A stretch of DNA of 64,000 nucleotides from Pseudomonas yangonensis. Lineage in GTDB: Bacteria; Pseudomonadota; Gammaproteobacteria; Pseudomonadales; Pseudomonadaceae. This document shows, in pieces, positions 44,140-54,472 of this stretch; positions within the stretch are counted from its first letter, which is position 1, and each line of letters starts with the position of its first letter. The stretch spans positions 1 through 64,000 of the forward strand of contig NZ_BLJU01000006.1 of NCBI RefSeq assembly GCF_009932725.1, in the 5' to 3' direction. The translations under genes and the position numbers were made by a program. Below the pieces are notes generated by a model. The model saw only the letters and a list, made by a program, of their open reading frames with translations, was not told the DNA's origin and searched no databases.

Positions 44140-46041
44140 TCACGTTGCGAAATGGATGCGATGGCCTACCGCGTAGCCTGCCAGGCGCTCACCGATGGCC
44201 TCAGCCAATGCCCGATCCTGGCTTGGCAGATGAATGTGAGCCAGTTGACCGGCCTTGTCGTCGCTCAGCACTTCGACCCGTGCGCCAGGATGCAGCTCGC
44301 CGACGGCGGCCTGGTAGACACGGGCGATGGCGTCGAAGCGCAACGCCGGTTTGAAGGTCTTGCCCACCGCGGTGAGCGGAATGGCGTCGATGATCCATGC
44401 ATTCTTGGGGATTGCGGCGCGCTCGGGAATGTGTGCGGCGGCATGCTCCAGCAGTTCCGCTTCGCTGGCCTGGCTGCCTGGTTTGAGCTGCACGTAGACC
44501 ACCGGCAGCTCGCCGGCCTTTTCGTCCGGCTTGCCGACGGCCGCCGCCATGGCCACGGCCGGGTGCTTGTGCAGGGCTTCCTCGATCATCTGCGGATCGA
44601 TGTTGTGGCCGCCACGGATGATCAGATCCTTGCTGCGACCGGTCAGCCAGATATAGCCATCGGCATCGACGCGGCCGAGATCACCTGTGTTGAACCAGTC
44701 GCCATCGACCCAGATGCCGGCATTCTTGCTGGCCTGCAGATAACCTCTGAATACCGTGGCGCCACGGATGCACAGGTTGCCGATCTCGTTGGGCGCGGCG
44801 TCGCGCTGATAGCGACCCTGATCGTCGAGCATCTTGATGCGCACTTCACAGTAAGGCATCGGCAGGCCGATCGAGCCCGGACGGCGCTCACCGGCCGGCG
44901 GGTTGGCGCAGCTGCCGCAGGTACCTTCGGTCAGGCCGTAGCCCTCGATCAGGGTCAGGCCGGTCTTGGCCTCGAACTGGCGGATCAGCTCGACAGGCAT
45001 CGGCGCGGCGCCGCACAGCGCGTATTTCAGCGAGGACAGGTCATGGCCCTCGCTGGGCACCTGCAGCAGGCCGGCATAGATGGTGGGCACGCCGCTGAAG
45101 AAGCTGACCTTGTGGCGTTCGATCACCTTCCAGAAATTGCCGATCAGCGTGGTGTTGCGGTAGCCCTGTGGGGTGGCCAGCAGCACCTCGGCGCCGCCGA
45201 TGAAGGCCGCCAGGCCGGTGACGATCACGCCGTTGACGTGAAACAGCGGCAGGCCGCAGAGCGTCACGTCACCGACGCCGAAGCGGGTCACCAGGTTCAT
45301 GCTGTAGGCCATGGCCACTTCGTTGCCGTGGCTGTGTGGCGCCAGTTTCGGCGTGCCGGTGGTGCCTCCGGTATGGAAGTAGCTGGCGATGTCCTCGGGC
45401 AGGATGTTACGGCCACTTTCCAGGCGGTCGGCGGGGCAGGCCGCGATGGCCTCGTCGAAGTCCAGCACGCCGTCGGGCAGGGGGCCGCGCTGGGCCTTGA
45501 GTGCACTGCGCTGGGGTTCCGGCAGCAGGTTGGCCAGGTCCACGCAGAGAATCGCCTTGAGCGCCGGTAACCGATCACGCAAGGCATCGACCTTGTCCCA
45601 CAGGTCGGTGCCGGGGAAGGGGGCCAGGGTTACCAGCAGTTCGGAGTCGGAGGCGTGGATCAGTTCGGCGATGTGCTCGGGATCGAGCAGCGGGTTGATT
45701 GCATTGACGATCCCGGCCGCTTCGCCGCCCCAGATGGTGTAGTGGGTCTGCGGCAGGTTTGGCAGCAGGAAGGACACCGCCTTGCCCGGGCGCAAGCCCA
45801 GACGATGGAAGGCGTTGGCGGTTTGAGTGACCTTGCCGAGCAGCTCGGCATAGCTCAGGCGCAGCGGTGTTTCTTCCCCCGTACCCTGGAGGATGAACGA
45901 CAGTGCCGGTGCATCCGGATAGGTCTGTGCCGTGCGGCGGATCAGCTCGAAGGTGCTGCTGGGTAGATCGCGCTCGCTCAACGGCGTGCTTTCGATCTGC
46001 TCGATATCCTGCAGGGTACGAATCAGGGGCGCTGTGCTCAT
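44140..46041 (-). CDS. AMP-forming acyl-CoA synthetase
   Basis: A 633-aa adenylate-forming enzyme. The phosphate loop YFHTGGTTGTPK lies near residues 217-228, the adenine motif EGYGLTEGT near 366, GDWFNTGDLGRVDADGY near 447, and the C-terminal hinge GRSKDLIIRGGHNI near 469. A conserved Lys in AVGKTFK (about 567) would complete catalysis. It activates a carboxylic acid, probably a fatty acid, to acyl-CoA. It lies 24 bases after the carboxylesterase gene in the same direction, suggesting that esters are hydrolysed and the acid activated. Confidence 0.92.
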   Translation of the reverse strand: MSTAPLIRTLQDIEQIESTPLSERDLPSSTFELIRRTAQTYPDAPALSFILQGTGEETPLRLSYAELLGKVTQTANAFHRLGLRPGKAVSFLLPNLPQTHYTIWGGEAAGIVNAINPLLDPEHIAELIHASDSELLVTLAPFPGTDLWDKVDALRDRLPALKAILCVDLANLLPEPQRSALKAQRGPLPDGVLDFDEAIAACPADRLESGRNILPEDIASYFHTGGTTGTPKLAPHSHGNEVAMAYSMNLVTRFGVGDVTLCGLPLFHVNGVIVTGLAAFIGGAEVLLATPQGYRNTTLIGNFWKVIERHKVSFFSGVPTIYAGLLQVPSEGHDLSSLKYALCGAAPMPVELIRQFEAKTGLTLIEGYGLTEGTCGSCANPPAGERRPGSIGLPMPYCEVRIKMLDDQGRYQRDAAPNEIGNLCIRGATVFRGYLQASKNAGIWVDGDWFNTGDLGRVDADGYIWLTGRSKDLIIRGGHNIDPQMIEEALHKHPAVAMAAAVGKPDEKAGELPVVYVQLKPGSQASEAELLEHAAAHIPERAAIPKNAWIIDAIPLTAVGKTFKPALRFDAIARVYQAAVGELHPGARVEVLSDDKAGQLAHIHLPSQDRALAEAIGERLAGYAVGHRIHFAT

Positions 46042-46065
46042 TTATCGTGCATCTCTTCGGTTCGG

Positions 46066-47203
<1,138 letters not shown>

Positions 47204-48232
47204 ATGAAGATGGTGAAATCCACCCTGGCTGTGCTGACCACCGCAGCTGTGCTCGGTGTCAGTGGCTTCGCTCAGGCAGGCGCCACCCTGGATGCGGTGC
47301 AGAAGAAAGGCTTCGTGCAGTGCGGTATCAGCGACGGTCTGCCAGGTTTTTCCTACGCCGATGCAAAAGGCAATTACATGGGCCTCGACGTCGACGTCTG
47401 CCGCGCTGTTGCAGCCGCGGTTTTCGGTGATGCCAGCAAGGTCAAGTACAGCCCGCTGACCGCCAAGGAGCGCTTTACCGCGCTGCAGTCCGGCGAAGTC
47501 GACATCCTGTCGCGTAACACCACCTGGACCAGCTCGCGCGATGCGGCCCTGGGCCTGAACTTCACCGGCGTGACCTACTACGACGGTCAGGGCTTTCTGG
47601 TGAACAAGAAGCTGGGGGTTTCCAGCGCCAAGGAACTGGACGGCGCTACCGTGTGCATCCAGGCCGGTACCACCACCGAGCTGAACCTCTCCGACTACTT
47701 CCGTGCCAACGGCATGAAGTACACGCCCATTACCTACGATACCTCCGACGAGAGCGCCAAGTCGGTCGAAGCCGGTCGTTGCGACGTGCTGACCTCCGAC
47801 CAGTCGCAGTTGTACGCACAGCGCATCAAGCTGGCCAACCCGGACGACTACGTCGTGCTGCCGGAAGTCATCTCCAAGGAGCCGCTCGGCCCGTCCGTTC
47901 GTCAGGGTGACGAGGAGTGGTTCGACATCGTGCGCTGGACCCTGTTTGCCATGGTCAATGCCGAAGAACTGGGCGTGACCTCGGCCAACGTCGAGGAAAC
48001 CGCCAAGAACACCAAGAACCCGGACGTAGCCCGTCTGCTGGGTACCGAAGGTGAGTTCGGCAAAGACCTCAAGCTGCCGAAAGACTGGGCAGTGCAGATC
48101 GTCAAGCAAGTCGGTAACTACGGCGAGACTTTCGACCGCAACGTCGGTGCCGGCAGCGAGCTGAAGATCGAGCGTGGTCTCAACGCCCTCTGGAACAAGG
48201 GTGGTCTGCAATACGCACCGCCGGTGCGTTGA
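47204..48232 (+). CDS. aapJ: AapJ, periplasmic amino-acid-binding protein
   Basis: 342 aa from ATG 47204 with CTGGAGG upstream. A signal peptide (about 1-25, ending FAQA-G) is followed by a family-3 solute-binding domain: GISDGLPGFSYADAKGNYMGLDVDVCRAVAAAVFGD, LTAKERFTALQSGEVDILSRNTTWTSSRD and VCIQAGTTTELNL. It binds L-amino acids broadly and feeds the AapQMP transporter encoded next. Confidence 0.95.
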   Translation: MKMVKSTLAVLTTAAVLGVSGFAQAGATLDAVQKKGFVQCGISDGLPGFSYADAKGNYMGLDVDVCRAVAAAVFGDASKVKYSPLTAKERFTALQSGEVDILSRNTTWTSSRDAALGLNFTGVTYYDGQGFLVNKKLGVSSAKELDGATVCIQAGTTTELNLSDYFRANGMKYTPITYDTSDESAKSVEAGRCDVLTSDQSQLYAQRIKLANPDDYVVLPEVISKEPLGPSVRQGDEEWFDIVRWTLFAMVNAEELGVTSANVEETAKNTKNPDVARLLGTEGEFGKDLKLPKDWAVQIVKQVGNYGETFDRNVGAGSELKIERGLNALWNKGGLQYAPPVR

Positions 48233-48328
48233 CCGTCCACAGCGGCAGACCTAGGTCTGCCGCTGTCGTTTCCGATTAAGTGAACTCCGGCCTGATTGTG
48301 TGCGGCCGGGGCTTCCGTGAGGGTTGTC

Positions 48329-49513
48329 ATGCATACGACTGCTAATGCCCCGCGCCCGCGAGGATCGCTTCTCAACGATCCGCAGGTGCGCGCCTGGGCT
48401 TTCCAGATCATTGCCGTTGTCGCTGTCGTGGCGCTCGGCTGGTTTCTCTTCCAGAACACCCAGGCCAACCTGGAGAAGCGCGGGATCATTTCCGGCTTCG
48501 CTTTCCTCAACAACAGCGCCGGTTTCGGTATCGCCCAGCACCTGATCGACTACAGCGAAAGCGATAGTTACGGGCGCGTGTTCCTGATCGGCCTGCTCAA
48601 TACCCTGCTGGTGTCCTTCATTGGCATTGTGCTGGCCTCCATTCTCGGCTTCGCGCTGGGCGTGGCACGGCTGTCGCCGAACTGGCTGATCAGCAAGCTG
48701 GCCACCGTCTATATCGAGATCTTCCGCAACATTCCGCCGCTGCTGCAGATCCTCTTCTGGTACTTCGCGGTCTTCCTGGCCCTGCCTGGGCCGCGGCAGA
48801 GCCTGGATGTCGGTGAAACCTTCTTCCTCAACAGCCGCGGTCTGTACATGCCGGCGCCGAGTCCTTCGGAGAGCTTCGGGCTGTTCACCCTGGTCCTGCT
48901 GGCCACCATCGTCGGCATCATCGCCCTGGGGCGCTGGGCCAAGCAGCGCCGCGAAGCCACCGGCAAGATATTCCCGCTGCTGTGGACGTCGCTGGCGCTG
49001 ATCGTCGTCGTTCCCGGTCTGACCGTGCTCGTCGCCGGCAACCCGCTGGTGTGGAGCGTGCCGGAACTGACCGGTTTCAACTTCCGCGGCGGCTGGGTGA
49101 TGATCCCGGAGCTCATGGCGCTGACCCTGGCGTTGACCATCTATACCGCGGCCTTCATCGCCGAGAACGTGCGCTCGGGGATCATGGCGGTCAGCCATGG
49201 CCAGACCGAAGCCGCGCGCTCGTTGGGGCTGCGCTCGGGCGTCACCCTGCGCCTGGTGATCATCCCGCAGGCACTGCGCGTGATCATCCCGCCGCTGACC
49301 AGCCAGTACCTCAATCTGACGAAGAACTCCTCGCTGGCTGCCGGTATTGGCTACCCCGACATGGTCTCGCTGTTCGCCGGCACGGTGCTCAACCAGACCG
49401 GCCAGGCGATCGAGGTGATCGCCATCACCATGAGCGTCTATCTGGCCATTAGCATCAGCATTTCCCTGCTGATGAACTGGTACAACAAGCGCATCGCGCT
49501 GACCGAGCGGTAA
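48329..49513 (+). CDS. aapQ: AapQ, amino-acid ABC transporter permease
   Basis: 394 aa from ATG 48329 (GTGAGGG upstream; a farther in-frame start is less likely). The protein has about eight membrane helices with the long central insert typical of AapQ (about 150-250). The EAA loop ENVRSGIMAVSHGQTEAARSLGLRSG (about 285-310) contacts the ATPase. It pairs with AapM to form the inner-membrane channel. It follows aapJ by 96 bases and precedes aapM by 9. Confidence 0.94.
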   Translation: MHTTANAPRPRGSLLNDPQVRAWAFQIIAVVAVVALGWFLFQNTQANLEKRGIISGFAFLNNSAGFGIAQHLIDYSESDSYGRVFLIGLLNTLLVSFIGIVLASILGFALGVARLSPNWLISKLATVYIEIFRNIPPLLQILFWYFAVFLALPGPRQSLDVGETFFLNSRGLYMPAPSPSESFGLFTLVLLATIVGIIALGRWAKQRREATGKIFPLLWTSLALIVVVPGLTVLVAGNPLVWSVPELTGFNFRGGWVMIPELMALTLALTIYTAAFIAENVRSGIMAVSHGQTEAARSLGLRSGVTLRLVIIPQALRVIIPPLTSQYLNLTKNSSLAAGIGYPDMVSLFAGTVLNQTGQAIEVIAITMSVYLAISISISLLMNWYNKRIALTER

Positions 49514-49522
49514 GGAGCAGCC

Positions 49523-50620
49523 ATGCAGACTCATACATTCAAACCGGACCTGCCACCGCCGCGCATGAGCGTTGGCGTGCTGGGCTGGCTCAAGGCCAAT
49601 CTGTTCTCCAGCTGGTTCAACAGCCTGTTGACCCTGTTCGCGCTTTACCTGATCTGGCTGGTTGTGCCGCCGCTACTGCAGTGGGCGATCATCGATGCCG
49701 ACTGGGTCGGCAGTACCCGCGCCGACTGTACCCAGTCAGGCGCCTGCTGGGTGTTCATTCAGCAGCGCTTCGGCCAGTTCATGTATGGCTTCTATCCTGG
49801 CGAGCTGCGCTGGCGGGTGGATGCTACCTTGTGGTTGGCCATTATCGGTGCGGCCCCGCTGTTCGTTCCGCAAATGCCGCGCAAGGCGCTCTACGGCTTG
49901 GCATTCTTGGTGATCTATCCGGTAATCGCCTGGTGCCTGCTGCATGGCGGCGTGTTCGGCCTCAGCGTGGTGCCCACCAGCCGCTGGGGGGGCCTGATGC
50001 TGACGTTGGTGATCGCCTACGTCGGTATCACCGGCGCCTTGCCGCTGGGTATCCTGCTGGCGCTGGGGCGACGTTCGAACCTGCCGGCGATCAAGGTCAT
50101 CTGCGTCACCTTCATCGAGTTCTGGCGCGGTGTGCCACTGATCACCGTGCTGTTCATGTCGTCGGTGATGCTGCCGTTGTTCCTGCCCGAAGGCATGCAC
50201 TTCGACAAGCTGATGCGTGCACTGATTGGAGTGATCCTGTTCCAGTCCGCCTATATCGCCGAGGTGGTGCGCGGCGGTCTGCAGGCCATTCCCAAGGGCC
50301 AGTACGAGGCGGCTGCGGCGATGGGCCTGGGCTACTGGCGGATGATGGGCCTGGTGATCCTGCCGCAGGCGCTCAAGCTGGTGATCCCGGGCATCGTCAA
50401 CGTCTTCATCGCCCTGTTCAAGGACACCAGTCTGGTGATCATCATCGGCCTGTTCGATCTGCTCAACAGCATCAAACAGGCGACCACCGACCCGGCCTGG
50501 CTGGGTATGGCCACCGAGGGCTACGTGTTCGCGGCGCTGGTCTTCTGGATTTTCTGTTTCGGCATGTCCCGCTATTCGCTCCATCTGGAGCGGAAGCTGG
50601 ATACCGGCCACAAGCGTTAG
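49523..50620 (+). CDS. aapM: AapM, amino-acid ABC transporter permease
   Basis: 365 aa, about seven to eight membrane helices. An N-terminal extension faces the periplasm (two Cys, about residues 73 and 78). The ATPase-contact loop VVRGGLQAIPKGQYEAAAAMGLGYW lies near 250-274. AAGGAG six bases before the ATG. It is the third gene of aapJQMP; a strong imperfect hairpin separates it from aapP. Confidence 0.94.
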   Translation: MQTHTFKPDLPPPRMSVGVLGWLKANLFSSWFNSLLTLFALYLIWLVVPPLLQWAIIDADWVGSTRADCTQSGACWVFIQQRFGQFMYGFYPGELRWRVDATLWLAIIGAAPLFVPQMPRKALYGLAFLVIYPVIAWCLLHGGVFGLSVVPTSRWGGLMLTLVIAYVGITGALPLGILLALGRRSNLPAIKVICVTFIEFWRGVPLITVLFMSSVMLPLFLPEGMHFDKLMRALIGVILFQSAYIAEVVRGGLQAIPKGQYEAAAAMGLGYWRMMGLVILPQALKLVIPGIVNVFIALFKDTSLVIIIGLFDLLNSIKQATTDPAWLGMATEGYVFAALVFWIFCFGMSRYSLHLERKLDTGHKR

Positions 50621-50647
50621 GAGTTGATCAGTATTTGCTGCGCGTCG

Positions 50648-50730
50648 GCCAGGCGGCGTTGAAAACATTCTCGGAATGCTCACGTACAACAGTACGCCCC
50701 GCTCCCTCGAATGTTTTCGCCTTGCCTGGC
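50648..50730. repeat. Extended imperfect inverted repeat between aapM and aapP
   Basis: Nested pairs GCCAGGC...GCCTGGC (outer), AAAACATTC...GAATGTTTT (middle) and GTAC...GTAC (inner) can fold into one long hairpin in the transcript. The CGGAATGCTCACGTAC...GTACGCCCCGCTCCCTCG core resembles a mobile intergenic repeat found in pseudomonads (recalled). It could tune expression of the ATPase relative to the permeases. Confidence 0.75.
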
Positions 50731-50776
50731 TCTAGCTCGCTAAATCCTGAATCGAGCCCTCGAGAGGAATGAATTT

Positions 50777-51538
50777 ATGAGTGAAGCAATCAAGCAGCCC
50801 AGCGCCGAGCCGATGATCCTGCTGCAGGGCGTGAACAAGTGGTACGGCCAGTTCCACGTGCTCAAGGACATCAATCTCAGCGTGCAACCGGGTGAGCGCA
50901 TCGTGTTGTGCGGGCCGTCCGGCTCGGGCAAGTCCACCACCATTCGCTGCATCAACCGTCTGGAAGAGCACCAGCAGGGGCGCATCGTGGTCGATGGCAC
51001 CGAGCTGACCAGCGACCTCAAGCACATCGAGGCGATCCGCCGCGAAGTGGGCATGGTGTTCCAGCACTTCAACCTGTTCCCGCACCTGACCGTGCTGCAG
51101 AACTGCACCCTGGCGCCGATGTGGGTGCGCAAGATGCCCAGGCGTCAGGCCGAGGAAATCGCCATGCACTTTCTCGAGCGTGTGCGCATTCCCGAGCAGG
51201 CCCACAAGTTTCCCGGGCAGCTCTCCGGTGGTCAGCAGCAGCGTGTGGCGATTGCCCGTGCGCTGTGCATGAAACCGAAGATCATGCTGTTCGACGAGCC
51301 GACCTCGGCTCTCGACCCGGAGATGGTGAAAGAGGTGCTCGACACCATGATCGGTCTGGCCGAAGACGGCATGACCATGCTCTGCGTGACCCACGAGATG
51401 GGCTTCGCCCGGACCGTGGCCAACCGGGTGATCTTCATGGACAAGGGCGAAATCGTCGAGCAGGCCGAGCCCAACACCTTCTTCACCAACCCGCAGAACG
51501 AGCGCACCAAGCTGTTCCTCAGCCAGATCCTGCACTGA
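50777..51538 (+). CDS. aapP: AapP, amino-acid ABC transporter ATPase
   Basis: A 253-aa ABC ATPase with Walker [12 protein letters not shown] (about 44-54), Q-loop FQHFNLF, signature [17 protein letters not shown] (about 150-166), Walker [15 protein letters not shown] and switch His in VTHEMGFA. It closely follows the polar amino-acid transporter family. It is the last gene of aapJQMP, with GAGAGGAATG upstream. Confidence 0.95.
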   Translation: MSEAIKQPSAEPMILLQGVNKWYGQFHVLKDINLSVQPGERIVLCGPSGSGKSTTIRCINRLEEHQQGRIVVDGTELTSDLKHIEAIRREVGMVFQHFNLFPHLTVLQNCTLAPMWVRKMPRRQAEEIAMHFLERVRIPEQAHKFPGQLSGGQQQRVAIARALCMKPKIMLFDEPTSALDPEMVKEVLDTMIGLAEDGMTMLCVTHEMGFARTVANRVIFMDKGEIVEQAEPNTFFTNPQNERTKLFLSQILH

Positions 51539-51560
51539 GTCGGCGTTGCGTTGTGGATCG

Positions 51561-51583
51561 GGGAGCCTTCGGGCTCCCTTTTT
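51561..51583 (+). terminator. Rho-independent terminator of aapJQMP
   Basis: GGGAGCC-TTCG-GGCTCCC hairpin (51561-51578) with a stable tetraloop, followed by TTTTTC, 22 bases after the aapP stop. Confidence 0.92.
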
Positions 51584-51625
51584 CTTTGCAGGTGCGGCTC
51601 TATCCGGCGGCTATGCCGCCAATCT

Positions 51626-51699
51626 GTAGGAGCGGCGCCCCCGCCGCGAACCGGGGCGGCGCTGACAGGAAAAGCTTCGCCCCGAGGCGGGGCTCCTAC
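51626..51699. repeat. REP-type inverted pair (GTAGGAGCGGC family)
   Basis: GTAGGAGCGGCGCCCCCGCCGCG and CGCCCCGAGGCGGGGCTCCTAC are inverted, each with an internal palindrome, about 30 bases apart. They share the GTAGGAGC/GCTCCTAC edges of the REP doublet near 3904. Confidence 0.82.
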
Positions 51700-51744
51700 G
51701 AAAAGTCGCTTTGATTGGCATCAGCCTTCGGACACCTTGGGTGC

Positions 51745-52686
51745 CTAGTGGCGTCGCATGCGCTTGCGAAAGGCGCCGGGCGTCTCGCCGCACAGCTGTT
51801 TGAAACGCTTGGCGAAGGTGGCGCGGTCGGCGAACCCGACTTCGCTGGCAATCTGCTCCAGCGACTGCGTCGAGTCGGCCAGCGCCTGTTGCGCGACGCT
51901 GACGCGCAGGCGCTGCAGATAGTCGCCTGGCGTCAGCCCGGTGGCCTGCTTGAAACGGCGCAGCAGGGTGCGCGCCGAGCAATGGGCCTGCTGCGCCAGG
52001 CGATTGAGGTCGATGGCCTCGGCATGGTGCTCGCGTAGCCAGGCCAGCAGCGGTGCCAGTGTCTTGTCTTCGCTGCTGGGTAGCAGCGGAGCGAAGCGTG
52101 TCTGCGTGCCGCGCTGGCGCTCGATCACCATGGTGCTGGCCACCTGTTGCGCCAGCCATTCGCCGGCATGCCGGGCGATCAGGTGCAGGCACAGGTCGAG
52201 CCCGGCCTGGGCGCCACCGGAGCAGAACAGCGGCCCATCTTCGGTCAGCAGCAGGTCGCTGCGCAGTTTCACCTGGGGAAAATGGCGGGAGAAGGCCTCG
52301 GCCAGTGCCCAGTGGGTGGTCGCCTGGCGACCATCGAGCAGGCCGGCGGCGGCGAGCAGGAAGGCGCTGCTACACAGGCTCGCTACCTGTTGCCGGTCGC
52401 GTCGGGCCAGCCAGGGCAGGAGCTCGGCGTTGCTTTCGAGGGTCTTGCTGATGGCGCTGCCGGTGGCCGGCACGATCAGCAGGTCGGCCTGTTCGGCCAA
52501 CTGCAGACCGCCGTCGACCCGGATCTGGGCGAACTCCAACTGCACCGGCTGGCCATCGAGGCTGAAGCGCTCCAGCCTGAAGCAGGCTGTGCCGGCCAGG
52601 CGATTGGCCAGGCTGAAGGCGTCCTGCGCCATGCTCAGGCTGGAGCAGACGGTTTGCGGGCAAACGTAAAGGGCGATGCGCAGCAT
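51745..52686 (-). CDS. GlxA-type AraC regulator with DJ-1/PfpI-like sensor
   Basis: 313 aa. The N-terminal class I amidotransferase-like domain (about 1-180) includes DLLIVPATGS (about 68-77) and a nucleophile-elbow-like SLCSSAFLLAAAGLLDGRQATTHW (Cys near 104). A C-terminal AraC domain (about 215-313) has IDLNRLAQQAHCSARTLLRRFKQATG and LEQIASEVGFADRATFAKRFKQLCGETP. It is divergent from the NTF2-like gene across nested inverted repeats, so it probably controls that gene. Inducer unknown. Confidence 0.92.
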   Translation of the reverse strand: MLRIALYVCPQTVCSSLSMAQDAFSLANRLAGTACFRLERFSLDGQPVQLEFAQIRVDGGLQLAEQADLLIVPATGSAISKTLESNAELLPWLARRDRQQVASLCSSAFLLAAAGLLDGRQATTHWALAEAFSRHFPQVKLRSDLLLTEDGPLFCSGGAQAGLDLCLHLIARHAGEWLAQQVASTMVIERQRGTQTRFAPLLPSSEDKTLAPLLAWLREHHAEAIDLNRLAQQAHCSARTLLRRFKQATGLTPGDYLQRLRVSVAQQALADSTQSLEQIASEVGFADRATFAKRFKQLCGETPGAFRKRMRRH

Positions 52687-52707
52687 GGAAATGGCTCTTA
52701 CATGGAT

Positions 52708-52749
52708 TGGCGATTATTGACACAAAGTTGTCTTTGTAGCCAATCGCCA
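52708..52749. promoter_or_regulatory. Nested inverted repeats between the GlxA regulator and its divergent gene
   Basis: Outer arms TGGCGATT (52708-52715) and AATCGCCA (52742-52749) are exact, and inner arms ACAAAG (52722-52727) and CTTTGT (52732-52737) are exact. The centres of both dyads fall within about two bases of each other. They lie 22-63 bases before the regulator's start codon and are probably an operator. Confidence 0.6.
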
Positions 52750-52837
52750 TCGTACCCTCCGGCGCACACACTAGGCGGCATTCACCGACGCAGCGCAGTC
52801 ACTGCCGTCATCACCGACAGTCACGCAGGAGCGAATC

Positions 52838-53308
52838 ATGAACCACCCCAACGCCGATCTACTCCAGCGTTTCTACAGCGCCTTCCAGAAGCTCGATGCC
52901 GAAACCATGGCGGCCTGTTACGCCGAGGATGTGCGTTTCTCCGACCCGGTCTTCACCGGCCTGCGCGGCGACGAGGCAGGGGATATGTGGCGCATGCTCT
53001 GCAGCCGTGCCGAAGACTTTTCGCTGACGTTCGACTCGGTGCACGCAGACGGCCATGCCGGCAGCGCGCGTTGGATCGCTCGCTACCGTTTCAGCGCCAC
53101 TGGTCGTCAGGTGATCAATCACATTCAGGCACGCTTCGTGTTTCGCGACGGGCTGATCGTCGAGCACCGCGACCACTTCGATCTGTGGCGCTGGGCGCGT
53201 CAGGCGCTCGGTGGCAAAGGGCTGCTATTGGGCTGGGCGCCACCGGTTCAGGCGGCCATTCGTCGACAGGCGGCACGCGCTCTGGCCCAATTCCGCGCTT
53301 CGCGCTGA
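52838..53308 (+). CDS. NTF2/SnoaL-like protein
   Basis: A 156-aa protein beginning NHPNADLLQRFYSAFQKLDAETMAACYAEDVRFSDPVF, the standard NTF2-like opening (helix, then the DVxFxDP strand). DHFDLWRWARQALGG follows later and a basic tail ends it. GCAGGAGCG before the ATG. The family includes ketosteroid isomerases and polyketide cyclases; the substrate cannot be told. It is divergent from the GlxA-type regulator and is probably its target. Confidence 0.88.
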   Translation: MNHPNADLLQRFYSAFQKLDAETMAACYAEDVRFSDPVFTGLRGDEAGDMWRMLCSRAEDFSLTFDSVHADGHAGSARWIARYRFSATGRQVINHIQARFVFRDGLIVEHRDHFDLWRWARQALGGKGLLLGWAPPVQAAIRRQAARALAQFRASR

Positions 53309-53409
53309 GGCGGGCGAAGGAACGCAGTGGTAGGCTACTCGGTCTTAGCCTTCAATAACGAGAGTGCGCACATGGGGTGCCGCACCTCCACTGCCAATCG
53401 AGACCTGCC

Positions 53410-54129
53410 GTGACCGAACTGATCGTTGCCGTAAAACAGGCCAAGGCCTGGGGGGTCCATGCCGTTACAGCCAGCGGCGTGATCCTTGCGCTGCTGGCAT
53501 TGCTGGCTGTACTCGACGGCCAACCCAAGCAGTGCCTGATGTGGCTCGGCCTGGCGCTGCTGGTCGATGGCCTGGACGGATCGCTGGCGCGACGCTATGA
53601 CGTCAAGGGCGTGCTGCCGCATTTCGATGGTTCGACACTCGATCTGGTGATCGACTACCTCACCTACGTGTTCATCCCCGCCATCTTCCTCTACCGCTTC
53701 ATTCCATTACCGGATTACACGCCGCTGTTCGCCGTAGGGCTGATTCTGCTGTCCTCGCTGTTCTGCTTCTGCAATCTGAACATGAAGAGCAAGGACAACT
53801 ACTTCGTCGGCTTCCCGGCGGCCTGGAACGTGGTGGTGCTGTATTTCTACATACTCGATGTCCATCCCTGGATCACCCTGGGCATGATCGTGCTGCTGGC
53901 CGGCCTGACCCTGACCAAGATGAAATTCCTGCACCCGTTCCGCGTACGTCAGTTCATGCCGCTGAACATCCTGGTGACCTTCGTCTGGATGTTTTCCAGT
54001 GCGCTGCTGATTTTGCAGTACCCGGCCAACCCGTTCTGGCTGCTGGCGCTGTGGTGGCTGGCTTCGGCCTATTTCGTCGGCATGTGCCTGTGGCGCTCGG
54101 CGCGTGAGTGGTTCCCTGCACGCGGATGA
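53410..54129 (+). CDS. pcs: Phosphatidylcholine synthase Pcs
   Basis: 239 aa from GTG 53410 ([23 protein letters not shown]); an in-frame GTG at 53377 would add 11 residues. About eight membrane helices follow. The CDP-alcohol phosphotransferase motif is in [15 protein letters not shown]... with later [10 protein letters not shown] (about 55-85), in the spacing used by Pcs. It joins CDP-diacylglycerol and choline to give phosphatidylcholine directly. Its stop overlaps the GIY-YIG gene by 4 bases. Confidence 0.88.
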   Translation: MTELIVAVKQAKAWGVHAVTASGVILALLALLAVLDGQPKQCLMWLGLALLVDGLDGSLARRYDVKGVLPHFDGSTLDLVIDYLTYVFIPAIFLYRFIPLPDYTPLFAVGLILLSSLFCFCNLNMKSKDNYFVGFPAAWNVVVLYFYILDVHPWITLGMIVLLAGLTLTKMKFLHPFRVRQFMPLNILVTFVWMFSSALLILQYPANPFWLLALWWLASAYFVGMCLWRSAREWFPARG

Positions 54130-54407
54130 ACGCGGCCGTCGAAAAGGCCTGGTTCGTCTATCTGGTGCGTGCGGCCAATGGCGCCCTGTATTGCGGTATC
54201 AGTGATGACCCGCAGCGGCGTTTCGCCCAGCACCAGAGCGGCAAGGGCGCCCGTTTTTTCCACACCAGCCCCGCGCTGGCGCTGGCCTATGTCGAGGCCT
54301 GTGCCGGCAAGGGCGATGCGTTGCGGCGTGAGCGGGCGATCAAACGCCTGAGCAAAAGCGCCAAAGAAGCGCTCATTCTGGCCGTTGATGGCGTCGCATC
54401 ACCCTGA
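54126..54407 (+). CDS. GIY-YIG nuclease-fold protein (YhbQ-like)
   Basis: 93 aa from ATG 54126, overlapping the pcs stop. The GIY-YIG core is [37 protein letters not shown]: the first motif reads VYLV and the second LYCGI, as in the YhbQ/UPF0213 group, with the catalytic Arg in PQRRFAQH. It probably acts as a small structure-specific nuclease. Position after pcs looks like an operon of unrelated functions. Confidence 0.88.
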   Translation: MNAAVEKAWFVYLVRAANGALYCGISDDPQRRFAQHQSGKGARFFHTSPALALAYVEACAGKGDALRRERAIKRLSKSAKEALILAVDGVASP

Positions 54408-54472
54408 GACGGTGGGCGTAGCGAGGCGCTGCGGTTAAGCTGAGGTCTTTCGATCCTGCCACGGAGCGCGCC

